Shown: positions 23,040 through 35,000 of the stretch, in pieces | Layout: every line of letters starts with the position of its first letter | Numbering within the stretch: position 1 is the stretch's first letter | From: Melanocharis versteri | Taxonomy: Eukaryota > Chordata > Aves > Passeriformes > Melanocharitidae | Length of the DNA stretch: 64,000 nt | Reading direction: 5' to 3' | Assembly (NCBI GenBank): GCA_013397845.1 | Contig: VZTG01005442.1 | Coordinates: 1 to 64,000, forward strand | Notes under the pieces: model-generated | Told to the model about the DNA's origin: nothing | Databases searched by the model: none | What the model saw: only the letters and a program-made list of their open reading frames with translations | Position numbers and translations under genes: made by a program

Positions 23040-23330
23040 GCTCAAAATTAAAAATGTAAGTTGCTGATTGTGAAAACTATTTGTTGTTCATTTATTAGAG
23101 GGATCTTAGGCACATTCATCCCATTTCCTCTCAGTGCCTCATTATCAATAAACCTTTGCCTCACTGCTTCTGTAAATCATTTTCATCCCTTTCCTTTGGG
23201 AACAATGTGTTTAGGCTCTTGCACAAGTGTCTCATGAGAGTAATTGGCCAGGTCATGCAGTATCATTTTTACCCCTTGATGAATTGGCAAAACTTCATTA
23301 AAGGGGGATTATTGAACAACGCATAGGTAT
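23040..23330. other. AT-rich unique segment, possible conserved non-coding element
   Basis: Balanced, repeat-free sequence just 3' of the CR1 fragment with homeobox-type words (TCATTAAAG, TAATTGG) and no coding frame. Candidate regulatory DNA only. Confidence 0.18.
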
Positions 23331-26300
23331 TTTTTTGGATGAGGAAAGCATTGCACTTAAACCACGATATAAGCAGGGTTTCCCAGTATATTACCAAGAA
23401 CAGTCGCTTGCATCAGCTGTTGGTATCATCTGAAAGACTTAGATAATCCTGGCTCCCACAGTCAACTTACAACTTCTCTCTTCTGTGATATGAAGGATGC
23501 GGAGCTAAAGCTTCAGAGGTGTCCTAAGTTGGTATATATGTTTCAGAGATGATGACAAATGAGGGAGAGTTTCAAACACTCTTTCACTACTCCTCACAGC
23601 CCCAGCAGAAAAAAACGGGAGGTGCAAGAGCGTAGCGCTCACGACTCATGATGGTCTCCCATCGGAGGCTGCAGTTGAGTTGGCTGCTCATGGCAAAAAC
23701 CAGTGGTGGACACAGACCCAGAGCCAGCCTGAGGCAGCGGAGAACTGTTTGCTGCAGAGGCTGGAGGGAACCTTCAGAGGCCAAGGGTTTATTAAACTTC
23801 AGTTTGACTGGAGCTGAAATATGTGCCTCTAGAGCAGGGCAGCCGAGGTTCACGGAGTCCTTTCTGTAGACATTTTATGACAGTCTTTGGGGATACATAT
23901 AAGAAGACTGGGGCATTCTGAGTAATTTAGAAAAATATTTGTTTAGACTGTGTCAGGGTCAACTGGAGTTTCCAAGAAAGCCAGTCTAAGACGGATTTTT
24001 CTGTCTTTTCCCTTTCTCCACAGCTATAGTGTAGACACACTGTGGTTCATGGCCAGGCCATGCAGTGCAGCCATGTCCCCTCAATACCTCAAAACAACTC
24101 TCACGCTCAGAGAGACCTTGAGGTCATCGTGTACCCCCTGCACTGCATGTGGGCTCATGAAGACCAGGGATGAGAGTCCCTGGCTACCAGGCATTGCTGC
24201 TGCCACCCTCAGACCCTGTCAGGAGTCTGGGCTTTCCCATCCCAATTGGCACCAGCATCTCCTCCGCAGGAAACCCCTGTGGCCCTGCAGCACTGCCCCC
24301 ACCTCATGACGAGGGTGTAAAGGTCAGGGGAAACGACCTGCTGCTCTCAGGTTTGCTGTTGGCTACTGTGCCTTCCTTCTTGGCTGGCAAGTTCCCGGTT
24401 TGGTTGTGCTGCTTCTTGCTTCAGTTTTGGATTTTGCTGTCCTGTTAATCTCCGCCAGTAAAAGCTGATGCCAGCCTGTTGCCCAGCCCCAGTGACTGTG
24501 AATTAGCGGGTTTGGTAGCCAGAAACCTAATTTCTTTCTGGAACACTTCTAAAAGCCTAGTGCTTGTAGGAATTTTCCCAGACCTGGCCAGGCTTGAGTT
24601 TTGCAATGTGCAGTTGGAATGGAAATAAATTATAGATGTTCTTCCAAGAACAGGCAGGTTTGGGGGAGGCTGAAGGTTTTTCTTCCCTCGTCTGGGCCTT
24701 TCTTTACTAATCAGCTGTATAAAACTGAAGAACAACAGAACTACTTTGCTAAGAAATCTTGCCCAAACTTTGTCTCAATGTTTAAACTCAACACTTTCTG
24801 TGGTTCAGTGAAGTTCAGCCAACTTTGGTTGTTTTCTGCTTTTACTCCAGCTTTCCCATCACTCCTTCTTTCCAATTTCCAAGTGTAACTGGTAGCACCC
24901 AAATACCCCTATGATGTGCTGTACTTGGGTTCCAACGGGGTTGCCACAGCATCTCATCCAGACTTGGGAGTCCCCAGGTCTTCTCCTTGGGGGCATCTGG
25001 GGGCCCAAACTGAGAAGCACAAGGAGCGGCATGGGAGTAGTGTGGGGAGGAATTGTTTGGGCTTGCCTGACTGCCCATCTGAAGTGCATAATGCTGCACT
25101 TTAGCAGAAGGGCAGTCCAGGGACACACACATGCTGCAGTGCCTCGCTGGACTAGGGCCGCAGGCTGGCTGCTCCAGCTGGGCAGAGCCTGCTCGGACAC
25201 CGCCCCAGCCGGGCCCGCGAGCCATCGCAGTTTGTCTGTCGTTAATTTGAACCAGGACTCCGTAATGCAGACGCAGCTGAGCTCTTGCCCAGCTCATCAC
25301 AAAATGGCCCTAATCTCCCTCCTCCTGCCCCTCTTCTCAGCTGGCAATTTCAGGTTACAGGTCCAGCCCTGCAACCAGCAGCACAAAACAGGCAACAAGA
25401 AGTCACCTCTGGGAGGCAGCTAAACTTCAGCAATGCATGGCTGTCTCTGCTGCAGAGAGGTTGCTTTTGCAAAGCAGACAGACAGAAGACTGCAGAGAGA
25501 GGCAGACAGACCAACCAACCAAACGACGTGAACAGCGTCCAGGCAGGCACCGACCCACAGGATGGGGTGAATCACTCTGCAAGCTGGCAGCAGGGAATTA
25601 AACTGTGCCATAGCCAGACATCAGAGCAAGGATCAACTCCCTTCAGGCAGCTTTGTCTCACCAGTCTTCCTTACCAGCAGGAAGTAGAGTCCCCCACTCC
25701 CTTCTTAACTCGATGGCTGATTTATACCTTCTGTCACAGGTGATGGCTGCTGGTGCCTTGCTTGGCATGTGGCTAGCGTGGAAAGCAACACACATATTGA
25801 GACGTGGAAGGCTGCACCACTGTCTCGTGCCTCCCTCCTGTCCTGACAGAGCAGAAGTCCTGCTCACCGAGCACCCAGCCTGGGGTGGAAATTGCAGGGG
25901 AAATGTCAAAGGCATGTTGTGAGGAAGAGAGAGGCACTGACTGGTTGGGGGGGAAACCGCTGGGGAAGATAACAGCTTGCAGAGAAGAGCCCCCTTTTCT
26001 CTTGCAGTGCTCAGGTGAGGGATCTTTTCAGATCCTTGCAGTGGCCAAAGGGCACTGGTGAGCTTAAGATGAATACATAAATCTGCATCTGCTGGGAACT
26101 CTTATGCTCTTCCTTTCAGAGCGTGAGCTTAGCCCTAAGCTGTGCATCAACCTCCTGTGTCACTCACATCTGAACAGCGCTCACTGCTACCACAGGCACT
26201 GAGTGGCACTGCCTGCTGTCAGCCCCAGAGCTCCCCAGCACTTACCTTTCCCTGCTCTTGGTGCAGGGCCTGACTTCACAAGTCCCCAGCACAGGGACGG

Positions 26301-29300
26301 GAGTTAAATCCTGGTTACCTTAAATGCTACTGTCGCTAACTTGGCTGGAGATAGCATCCAAGCAGGGGAGGAGCAACCTTGCTGGACCTATATTTTTCTA
26401 AAAGAAACACAACAGTGGGATAACTGAGTGAGCCCAAGGTAAGGCAGACCAGGTGTGTTGGGCAGATGTTGCTCCAGATGCTGACAGCCAGTAAGGATGT
26501 CTCAGTAGGAGAACTCAGCTCAGACAGGAGCAGAACAGAGTTCCCACATTGGGACTGAGCATTAAAGGTGTGCAAAACCCTACAGTGCCTGTCTCTGGAG
26601 AATAAAAGTCTTCAGCAAACAGCACTGGGAACCTGTCTGTCTTTCACTTGCCCCAGGATCTGTGGACTCTTTTGGACTAAAATCCCAATAAACAGTTATT
26701 AGCCTGTGTGTAGGTATGAGCCTATGACTGAGATGACACCATTCAACACTTTGTCCAGTATTAGTGATACTGATTTTTTTTTCTTAATGATATCACATAT
26801 TTCGTCTATTCAGCATTGAGCCAAGTCTTCAGAGCAGTTAGGTGCTCACATCTGGTTCTGAGGAGCTCTGCAAAAACTAAGACCCTCAGGCGATAACTGC
26901 CATGGCAAGGCAACGCAGGACTGCTTGGGAAGGAGGAGACTACTTATCCAAAAGGTATCAAAACCCGAGCCAAGAGGAAACTGAAAGTCCTTTCAAGTCC
27001 CCTTCCCATCCTTGCCTGCTTTGTCCATCTTCCTTGGCTGGTACACACCGGGGATGTATCAGTTCAGAGGTTCTAGGCGGCTTTTGGTTCACATGCACTG
27101 CTTTAGGCAGACACACAAGCAGACGGGGCAGAAACTCACAACATTTTCCTAGCTGTTTGTGACATGCCTACAGTGGGAAATGAGACATTTTAAAACGCAG
27201 TAGCAGACCATCTTGTCTGTCGTACTTTCAAACTTTAGCATGCTGCAAACCTGTAGCGGATCACCCCAGCCCTGTGCTGGGGACGCCTGTGTGGGATCTA
27301 ATGGGGCTCTGATGCCACCGAGGTGGCTGTCACTTCTGTCTGCTGCCACTTAAAAAGTCATCTTGTGGCTGGTCTTGGCATGTCCTCAAGGCACTGGTGT
27401 CACCCCCTGCAATGCTGAAGACCTTCAGGTGTCAGAGAGATCAAAACCATGTCACTGGGAAATTAATGGGCTCATCAGAGAGAACTGAGATGCCCAACTC
27501 CAGAATATTAGCATAAGCAATAATCTCTCTTCACATTCACTAGTGAGGAAGCCATGGTGTGCAAAGGAGCAGTTTCATTTTCTCTCTATGGAGACAACGG
27601 CAGTACATTTTCTTGCTCTTTCCTTATGTCATGCTCTGGGAGCCAGAAAGTCAACTGCAATTGCAGCAGGTTGCTAGAAGCATTTTTGTGCCTTCAAAAT
27701 TTGCTAGTCAGCACTTTCCTGCTTTTCAGATGAATGTGCCACATGAAAAAGGACTTGGGGAATGAGCTGTGCCTTTTTCTCTAGCCACAGCTTCTATGCA
27801 GAGTTTTCAGAATTGATTTGTTTATGTAAAAGCCAGTTTTGTTAGCGTCCTTTAAAAAACATGAAAGAGGAGCAAGCAACACATGTTGCATTTGTACAGA
27901 CAATGCTGAGCTCTCCCCAAGTAGCCACAGGGTGTGTGAATCCAGCTAATCAGGCAATAAAGCAACACATGCCCTCAAAAACAGATGTTTGTATCGGGGG
28001 GGAAAAGCTAGTTCAGAATTAAAGTGAGAGGAACAGCAATTTTCCCAAATAAATAGTGCATATTCCCCTGGCTTGCTGTGATGTAAACTTCTCAGCGGTA
28101 CTAGAGTTAATGTTTATCAAGCTGTCTGTCCCCAAACTCATACAGTAATTTACTCCAGGAGAACTAGCCAGCCAGGAACAAGAGGGCTTAAGCGCAGCTG
28201 AGGTGAATTTGACTCCCACAGAAATATCTCCCAGGCACAGAGTGGAGGTAGAGCCAGTGACTAAAGTTATATACTGGCTTCAGGGCCACCAAAAAACCAC
28301 CCATGGACCCACTGTGTGGGACCTTTGACACTGTCTCCAGACTTTTCAGGAACAGAAGTTTTTTAGACCTTTCTGCTCCAGGCCTTAGTATTGTTCCTGC
28401 TGTATTCTGTGATCAGAAAAATAAGTCTCTTCTCAAAGAGGGAAGCCTTAGTTGTGGTCAGGAGGAGCACAGTAGAGAGAAACACTCCTTTCCCCCTTCC
28501 GTTCTTCTACAAGTAGACTTTTCTGTAGGAATTTTCTCTGCCTGTAATAAGCTCCCCGAGATGATCAGGTATTTCCCAGCTATTTTTAGTGAGTTCCACT
28601 GAGAGTAGCCACTGAGTGTGTCCCCTCTGCACTGTAGAGCCTCAGGAGGCTGCAGGCAGCAGAGCAGCAGTGCCAGCAGCTTTCACAAGCTCGGCAGAGA
28701 TGGATGGTGTCCATGCAGATGAGAACATCCATGCAGCGGTCTCCTGAGCACAATGGGAAGTCTGTGAATGCTGTACCACGAGCAGAGGAACAGCACAGAC
28801 CATATTAAGCCTTCCTTCAGGTTCTTCAGAATCAACCAAATGAGGTCCCTGTCTGGGAGGGATGGACAGGCCATTTATTCATCCTTATCCAGAGCTGAAA
28901 TGGAGATGTTCCAACCAGTTTCTGCTTAGCAGCAAAGGGTAACTGCAGGTTCCAGAATGAAGCCAATGGTTTGTGTCCTATGTAGAATTCTGCCACCTGC
29001 ATTTAAGAGATGAATGCTACCCAGTTTTACACTTCAGTTGGGCACAAGAGTGAAAGTATAATTAAGTATCTGATCATTGCTAATAAAATCAGTGATGCCA
29101 CATACAACTAAAAAAGTGTTAAAATCTTCTCTACATGTGCAGACTGCAAGAGCACAAACTTCCTGAACAGAAATAAACCTAAATATTTGGGTCTTTATAT
29201 GTCTAAAATCCAGTCACTTTGTTTTTTCCTCTATAACCCAAAATGTGGACTTTTAAAAATAATACTCTTGTGCTGACTTCTAGACTTGAATGACAGATAG

Positions 29301-30705
29301 GAGGCAGAAGACCGCAACAGACAGCTTAGAATCAAGTCTAATGGTTTCAGCATGTGTTAAGGCAAGATCACAAGAGCTGGATAAAGTTTCTACGGTTGGC
29401 CAAGTCCTTGAGGTGTGCTGGCTGGGCTGTGGTGCAAATCTGCCTTAGTAAGAAGTTTAAAATACAGTGCCCAAACCCTGTCTAGACAAAATTTTAGCAC
29501 TGGTATTTACCAGCACCAAGCTGACTGCTCTAAATTAAATTCCATGGATAAGATTGTAAGTAGTGAAGATTTTACTTCATCACCCTCTCAAAATAGCACA
29601 CCTGAGGCACAAAACAGATACAAGTTGTGAACCCAAACCTTCTGACAGCATGATAAAGAGCTCTCTCCAGGAGCGTGTCAGCAAAGCAGTGCAATGCCTG
29701 GCTGTTTCAGGGCCTTACCACATGGTCACATGTGAACATGGTCTTGTGTCTCCTGCACCCCTTCTCCCCTCCGAAGGGTTTCCAGGACAGATGTGGTGAG
29801 ATTTGAAAGGCATATCCCCTGCAAAGAAGTGGAAATGCAGGCATCCCTCCTGCCCAAAAGGAGCTGCAAGATGCTTGGGGCCCACATGCCCAGTTATCCC
29901 GGACTGTCCCTGCCCCTTGGCAGCTGACACAGGCTGACTCAGGGAAGGTCTTGGGAGTGCTGATGGTCTAGCAGGCAGCCAAGGCGCTGAGAGCAGGGTA
30001 TAATTGTGGGAAGTCAGAAAATATCCTCTTTCTACTGCTACGAGCACAAGGATGGATTGGCAAGCAGTGAAGGAGGCATCAAGAGGTCCTGTCAGGCTTG
30101 TAAGGGTGCAGTGGTGCTCACATTAACTCCTTGTCACGGAGATCTTCACAATATGCAACTCAAGGTCTCTCCAGGTTTGATTAGAAACAGACACCCCAAA
30201 CTTTGCACTGAAACTTTGAGGCCATCTCCAGTTACAGGAAGTCTGGGCATATCCATATGCAGATGTATGCAATTTGTTTTACTTCAGCAGTTAGTGTGAC
30301 TGTTTTGAGGTCAGGGAGCCTGTTTCTAGGGAATGAGAGTTACTTCTTGGGATGCTCAGCTGAGGGTGGGTGCACAACACCCCCTCCCTACGCTGCCGTC
30401 CTGCCCTCCATCCCACAATTTCTGTCCCTCCCATGGAAGCATCCTACCAGGGCCCTCAGGGGCTAGAGGTGAAGAAGTCCATGTCTGCTGCAGTGCAGGA
30501 GCACGAGAGCAGCATGGCTGAACTGCAAGGAGGGCTCTGGCCGGGCAGAGCAGGCACAGGAACACCCACTTGTGTGCAGCAGGGACAGTCCTGGCTCCTT
30601 GGGGCTGATGGTTTGTGATGGAGATAACTTACCACTGCTGAGAGTCCGGGGCCCAGCTCTCAACTGCAGTTTGAGCTATGCTGTCATCAAAATCAGGACA
30701 CAGAG

Positions 30706-30788
30706 CTTCTCTCATTCTCTCTGTCTCTGTCTCTCTCTCACTCTCTCTCTCTCTTTCTCTCTCTCTCTGTGTGTGTGCATGTGTTTGT
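30706..30788. repeat. (CT)n microsatellite grading into (TG)n
   Basis: Long CT/TCTG repeat followed by TGTGTGTG, about 0.95 kb before ALX4 exon 2. Confidence 0.92.
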
Positions 30789-31715
30789 GCAGACCCTTCC
30801 CCAGCTAGCTGAGCTCCTCAAGCAGATAAAAACCAGCAGAGAAGTTCCCAAGGAAAGGCTTCAGGTCTTGTGTTTGCTGCTGCTGGAGCTGCAGGGGGCT
30901 TAGGAGTTAGGGAGGCAGCCAGCACAAAGCCATGGGGGAAAATGTACTGAGCTTCCCGACATCATAAATAATAAAAGAAAGAGAGAAAGGGAAAAAACCC
31001 CGACCTCTCGGAATACTTTATTTATTACTCTGTCTCTACTGACTCTCATAGGTGATAGTCCATTGCTGCAGACTTTCTGGAACTGTTTTATTTTCAGTTG
31101 TAAAAATTATAAATATCATATCCGTAGCATATGATTTACCAAGGCTGTGGGGCAGGGCATTGTCCCAGCCCATTTTGGACAGGTCTGTCCACCTGCATCC
31201 CCCAGGAGCAGTGGGAGAGGTCAGCCACTTGGAGGAGGCAGGTTCAAAGAGGAGGCAGTGTGTCAGTCACTGGCCTAGACACTGGTCCTAGAACCCAGGA
31301 GCATAAACTTTGGCAAAATGTTCCCAAGGATCAAAGCAAAGAGAGCTGCGATAAACATCAAGCTTTGGTAAGCTTTACAGGGAGCTCCTCAAAAATCTGA
31401 GGGAACAATATTAGAGAAAGCAAAAAATCTGAAATCACAGTTAGTGCTCCATGATGTTCAGTCCTGATGTGGGTGTTGGGAGGTTGAAGAAGGCTCTTGC
31501 TGGGGTGTGTGCACATGAGTGTGCAGGGCTCATCCTCCCAGCTGGGTCTCTGAGAGGGAGCAGGAGCTGAAAAGCTTGCCCCAACCTCCTCTTGCCCATC
31601 TGTGCTAGGCAAAATTGGTCAAAAGATTTACATCTGTTTCCTTTTCTCTCTCCCTGCCCCCTACTCCTGGTCAAACCTGCCCTCCTCTTCCCTCCCTTAC
31701 CTCCCACCCAAACAG

Positions 31716-32026
31716 GTAAGGAAAGCGGTTTGGGAGAACCTGACTTGCAGCCAAGCTCCGACCCTTCAGCAATGGACAGCAGCTACCTCAGCGTGAAGGA
31801 GGCCGGGGTGAAAGTGCCCCAGGACAGGGCCAGCACAGACCTCCCCAGCCCCATGGACAAGGCCGACTCGGAGAGCAACAAGGGCAAAAAGCGGAGGAAC
31901 CGCACCACCTTCACAAGTTACCAGCTGGAGGAGCTGGAGAAGGTCTTCCAGAAGACCCACTATCCCGATGTCTATGCCAGGGAGCAGCTAGCCATGAGGA
32001 CAGACCTCACCGAGGCTCGTGTACAG
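31716..32026 (+). CDS. ALX4: ALX4 exon 2 (residues 133-236, homeodomain part 1)
   Basis: Follows a strong polypyrimidine tract and AAACAG acceptor; exon 1 phase 1 joins to give GKESGLGEP. It carries MDSSYLSVKEAGVK (from residue 152), the SPMDKADSESNKGKKRRN linker with basic nuclear-localisation-like residues, and homeodomain helices 1 and 2 (RTTFTSYQLEELEKVF to TDLTEARVQ; homeodomain starts about residue 191). It ends CAG|GTATGG in phase 0, exactly between residues 46 and 47 of the homeodomain, a conserved intron position in paired-class genes. No frameshift or unusual residue was seen. Confidence 0.96.
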
Positions 32027-35000
32027 GTATGGGGGGAAGGCCTGGGGCTGGGTGAGGATGGATGAGCTGTAAAAATCCTCTGAGGTTCCCTTGCAGCCCC
32101 ACCATAAGCTGCAGGCAGCCGAGCCCTAATCAGAGCCTGTGGCACGGGGAAAGGACAAGGAGGTACATCCATGTCTGACACTAGTGTCAGCTCCTTTATT
32201 TGGTCTGGTGTCCTGCAATCCAGTGTCCACAGACACCTCTTGCCCTTGAGCTAATGGGACAGCAGGCAGGTAAGCTTCACCGCCACCCTGAACAAAGCTT
32301 GCACAAAACCTGCCCTCGTCAGGAGGCTTGCAGGGGACACAGGTTCATTAGCCTGAGCAGGAGCAAGATTTTCCACAGGATGGGCTCTTTCTGGCAGATG
32401 AGGAAGCAGAGGTGACCTGGAGTTCAGTACCAGAGAGCATGAGGTGATGCAAGAGAGGCAGCTCTTGCTGCCTGCTTGGCAGGCGCTGAGACTGCATGAA
32501 AGCTGGAGATCTGGAGGCAAAAGGTGCACCCACCACCTAAGGAGGAGCAGGAGAGTCAAACAGCCACACTCTGTCGACAGTCTCAATCACCTCCACCCAC
32601 ACATGTGCCTGCTCTCATGAACTAGCTCCCTTGAACTAACCTGGGGGACCAACAGACCTGAAATCCACACCAGAGGAGGCAATGATTCTCTGACTACTCT
32701 TTCCTCTGAGTCAGGGTTAAACAGGAGGCCTGCAGGGCTCAGAAGCATGTGCAAAAAGGAGAACCACTGCATGGAGCAGACATCCGCAGCTCACGCCTTC
32801 TCCAGCACAGCTAATCCTGTAACTTCCATCTGCAGGCATTTGTCAGCTCACCACCCCCAGAACCTGCATTAGCATCAAGAATAATTGGCCTGTGGAGACA
32901 CCTGATTCTTTCTCTTACACCAGGAATATTCCCAGCTCCCAAGCAGCCCAGCTTACCCTCTGCTTCAACCCTTACAAGTAGTTGTGGCAAATAAGGCCCA
33001 CATCCATGCTTAAGTCCATTTTAGTTTGTACATTCACTTCTGGATTCAGCCAGAAGCAGGATTTTTCTTGTCTGCTTGCCTAACTTGGTTTGCAGGGCTG
33101 GTGTGCTCTTCTTCCCCACAGCTGTTTCTCTTCAGGCTGGACATGGCTGCGTTTCAGTAGGCAGCAGTGTGATTCCCATTGGCCCTGAATGTAGCATGCT
33201 GAGCACTGCAGGATGGGCAGAGCGAGGCTGTGCTACTAACACCAACTCTTTACTTGTGCCACTGGATGCAGCTCTTGATTTCACGAGAACACACCACAAG
33301 TGCTAATGGGGTCTCCTGGGAGGGCAGGCATAGCATCGGGTTACTGGCTGCACAGTGCATGAAATTCCTTTTGCTCAGGAATGAGAATGAGGTGCTGGAG
33401 GGTGGCGAGCTCCTCCTGCTCGCTTCTGAGCCAGGCTTTGCAGCTACTCTGTCGTCCCAGGCAGCGTGCAGGGCTGGCCATCGGAGCCAGCGCAGGCGAG
33501 GCAGATGCAATCTACACGTTCCTTACATATGACCCTTCGTTTCGGGGTTTCTCCCCACTTTACCACTGGATAACACTTCAGCTGAGGGCAGAAGCAACAC
33601 CCTAGGTAGCCAGGAGTGTATTTGGCAAAGAGGGCTTTCAGCTTGCTCTGAGATAAACGTGCCAATTGCCTGTTGCCACAGGCAGCCAAGAACAGGCTCT
33701 CTGCTCTTGCAACTGCCAGTGCACACCTCTCACTTGGGACGGTGATGACAGGGCTCGTGTAAGAGAGCTGCTGAAGGGCTTGTCTAAGTGGCCTGGCTGC
33801 TCGAGCACTTACCCCACGGTGAAAGGGGTAAGCACTTGCATTTCAGTCATTCCCCAGCTCTGCCGGGAAGGGCCTGGTGACTTGGGCCATGGGCTGGCAC
33901 CAGGCCACCACCTCGTGATGAAGGGCTGCCGTGCTGTCGGTAGCAGTGCAGACTCCTGTCACTGGAGAGCGAGAACCAGCAGGCTTGTGCCCAGTGCAGA
34001 GGGTGCTGGCCCAGAGGCAGCCCATGTGCTGCCTATCTCAAACATGTTCCCAGGGAGCTGCAGCTGTTGGCTAGTGAGCTGTTTAGCCTTGGCATGGCAG
34101 CGGCAGCCCCCAGGAGGCATGGAGGTGCAGTCTGATGTGGCACAGGGCTCTTCTGCTGATGGCACAGCACTGCACTTCCCGTGAGGGAGGCTTTTGAATC
34201 CAAAGCCTTAGTGAATCACCCTAATGACTGTCTCCAGCTCTAGGTTGTGCTATAGCTTGTTAAGGCTTGACTTTGGTCTCCCACCCCTGGGCAGTTCTGC
34301 CCTGTGGGGTCTTCCAACACCAGAAGTGTGGCATCAAGGGCCATTAGCTCACAGCCCAAGAGTGGGTACGGGCATGGGGCTGCAGCTCAGGAGATTGATG
34401 GCGAAGCAAACGCCTACTGCAAGGACCAAGAACCAAGGGCTAGAGGGTGGAAATCACAAATTAGTCACGAGCCCCTCACTATTTTTCCCCTGCAAGCCAA
34501 AGAGCTGCTAGGTACTCAGACACCCTCCACCGTGCTGGGAGAGGCTCTGGCTGCTGTGGGTTGCTTGGGCACACACCTCGGGCAGACCCATGGGCTTTGA
34601 GGGAAGCATAGTAGCCCCTCTCCCAAGGAAGATACTGTCATCTAAGGGACAATCCTACCCTGGAATGATTTCTTGGAGGTCAGCTTCAGCTGCCTGCAAG
34701 GCTGAACTAAGCAAAGCAAGGTGGCAGAAAGGTGAGGCACATAGCAGGTTTAAGGTGTGATGTTCCCTCCCACAGCTTTTGGCTGGAAGTCATCCCCTCT
34801 GGCCAGGCTTGGCTTCCCGGGGAGCATAACCAGCTGCACTGCAGGCAGGAGCAGATGCAGAGCCCAGACAGGCAAGTGGCAGCTCTGATTTTTCCATCTC
34901 TTTCCCAAGCTCACGCTTCATTAGTGAAATAGCTGCTGGAGTTCTTGGTGCCTGGAGAAGAGCCCACACCAGCAGCGTACATGGGGTGGACCATGCTGTC

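Larger units (their letters stand above)
5949..31715 (+). other. ALX4: ALX4 intron 1 (25.8 kb)
   Basis: GTGAGT donor and CCCAAACAG acceptor. The first 5 kb is CpG-island DNA including an assembly-damaged block (8279-9421); from about 11.3 kb onward it is ordinary balanced-composition intron. It contains two CR1 fragments, one gypsy-like integrase fossil and simple repeats, listed separately. No independent gene is supported: the remaining open frames lack recognisable domains. Large first introns of developmental regulators commonly harbour enhancers. Confidence 0.9.

Noticed and set aside
24108..24150. Sequence resembling the GACCT..GGTCATC..CCCCCTGC part of CR1
   Set aside because: Only short, gapped similarity without the terminal octamer repeats; too weak to call.
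24911..25423. 170-codon open frame in ALX4 intron 1
   Set aside because: No domain, ordinary intron composition, antisense frames of similar length; length is within chance for this GC content.
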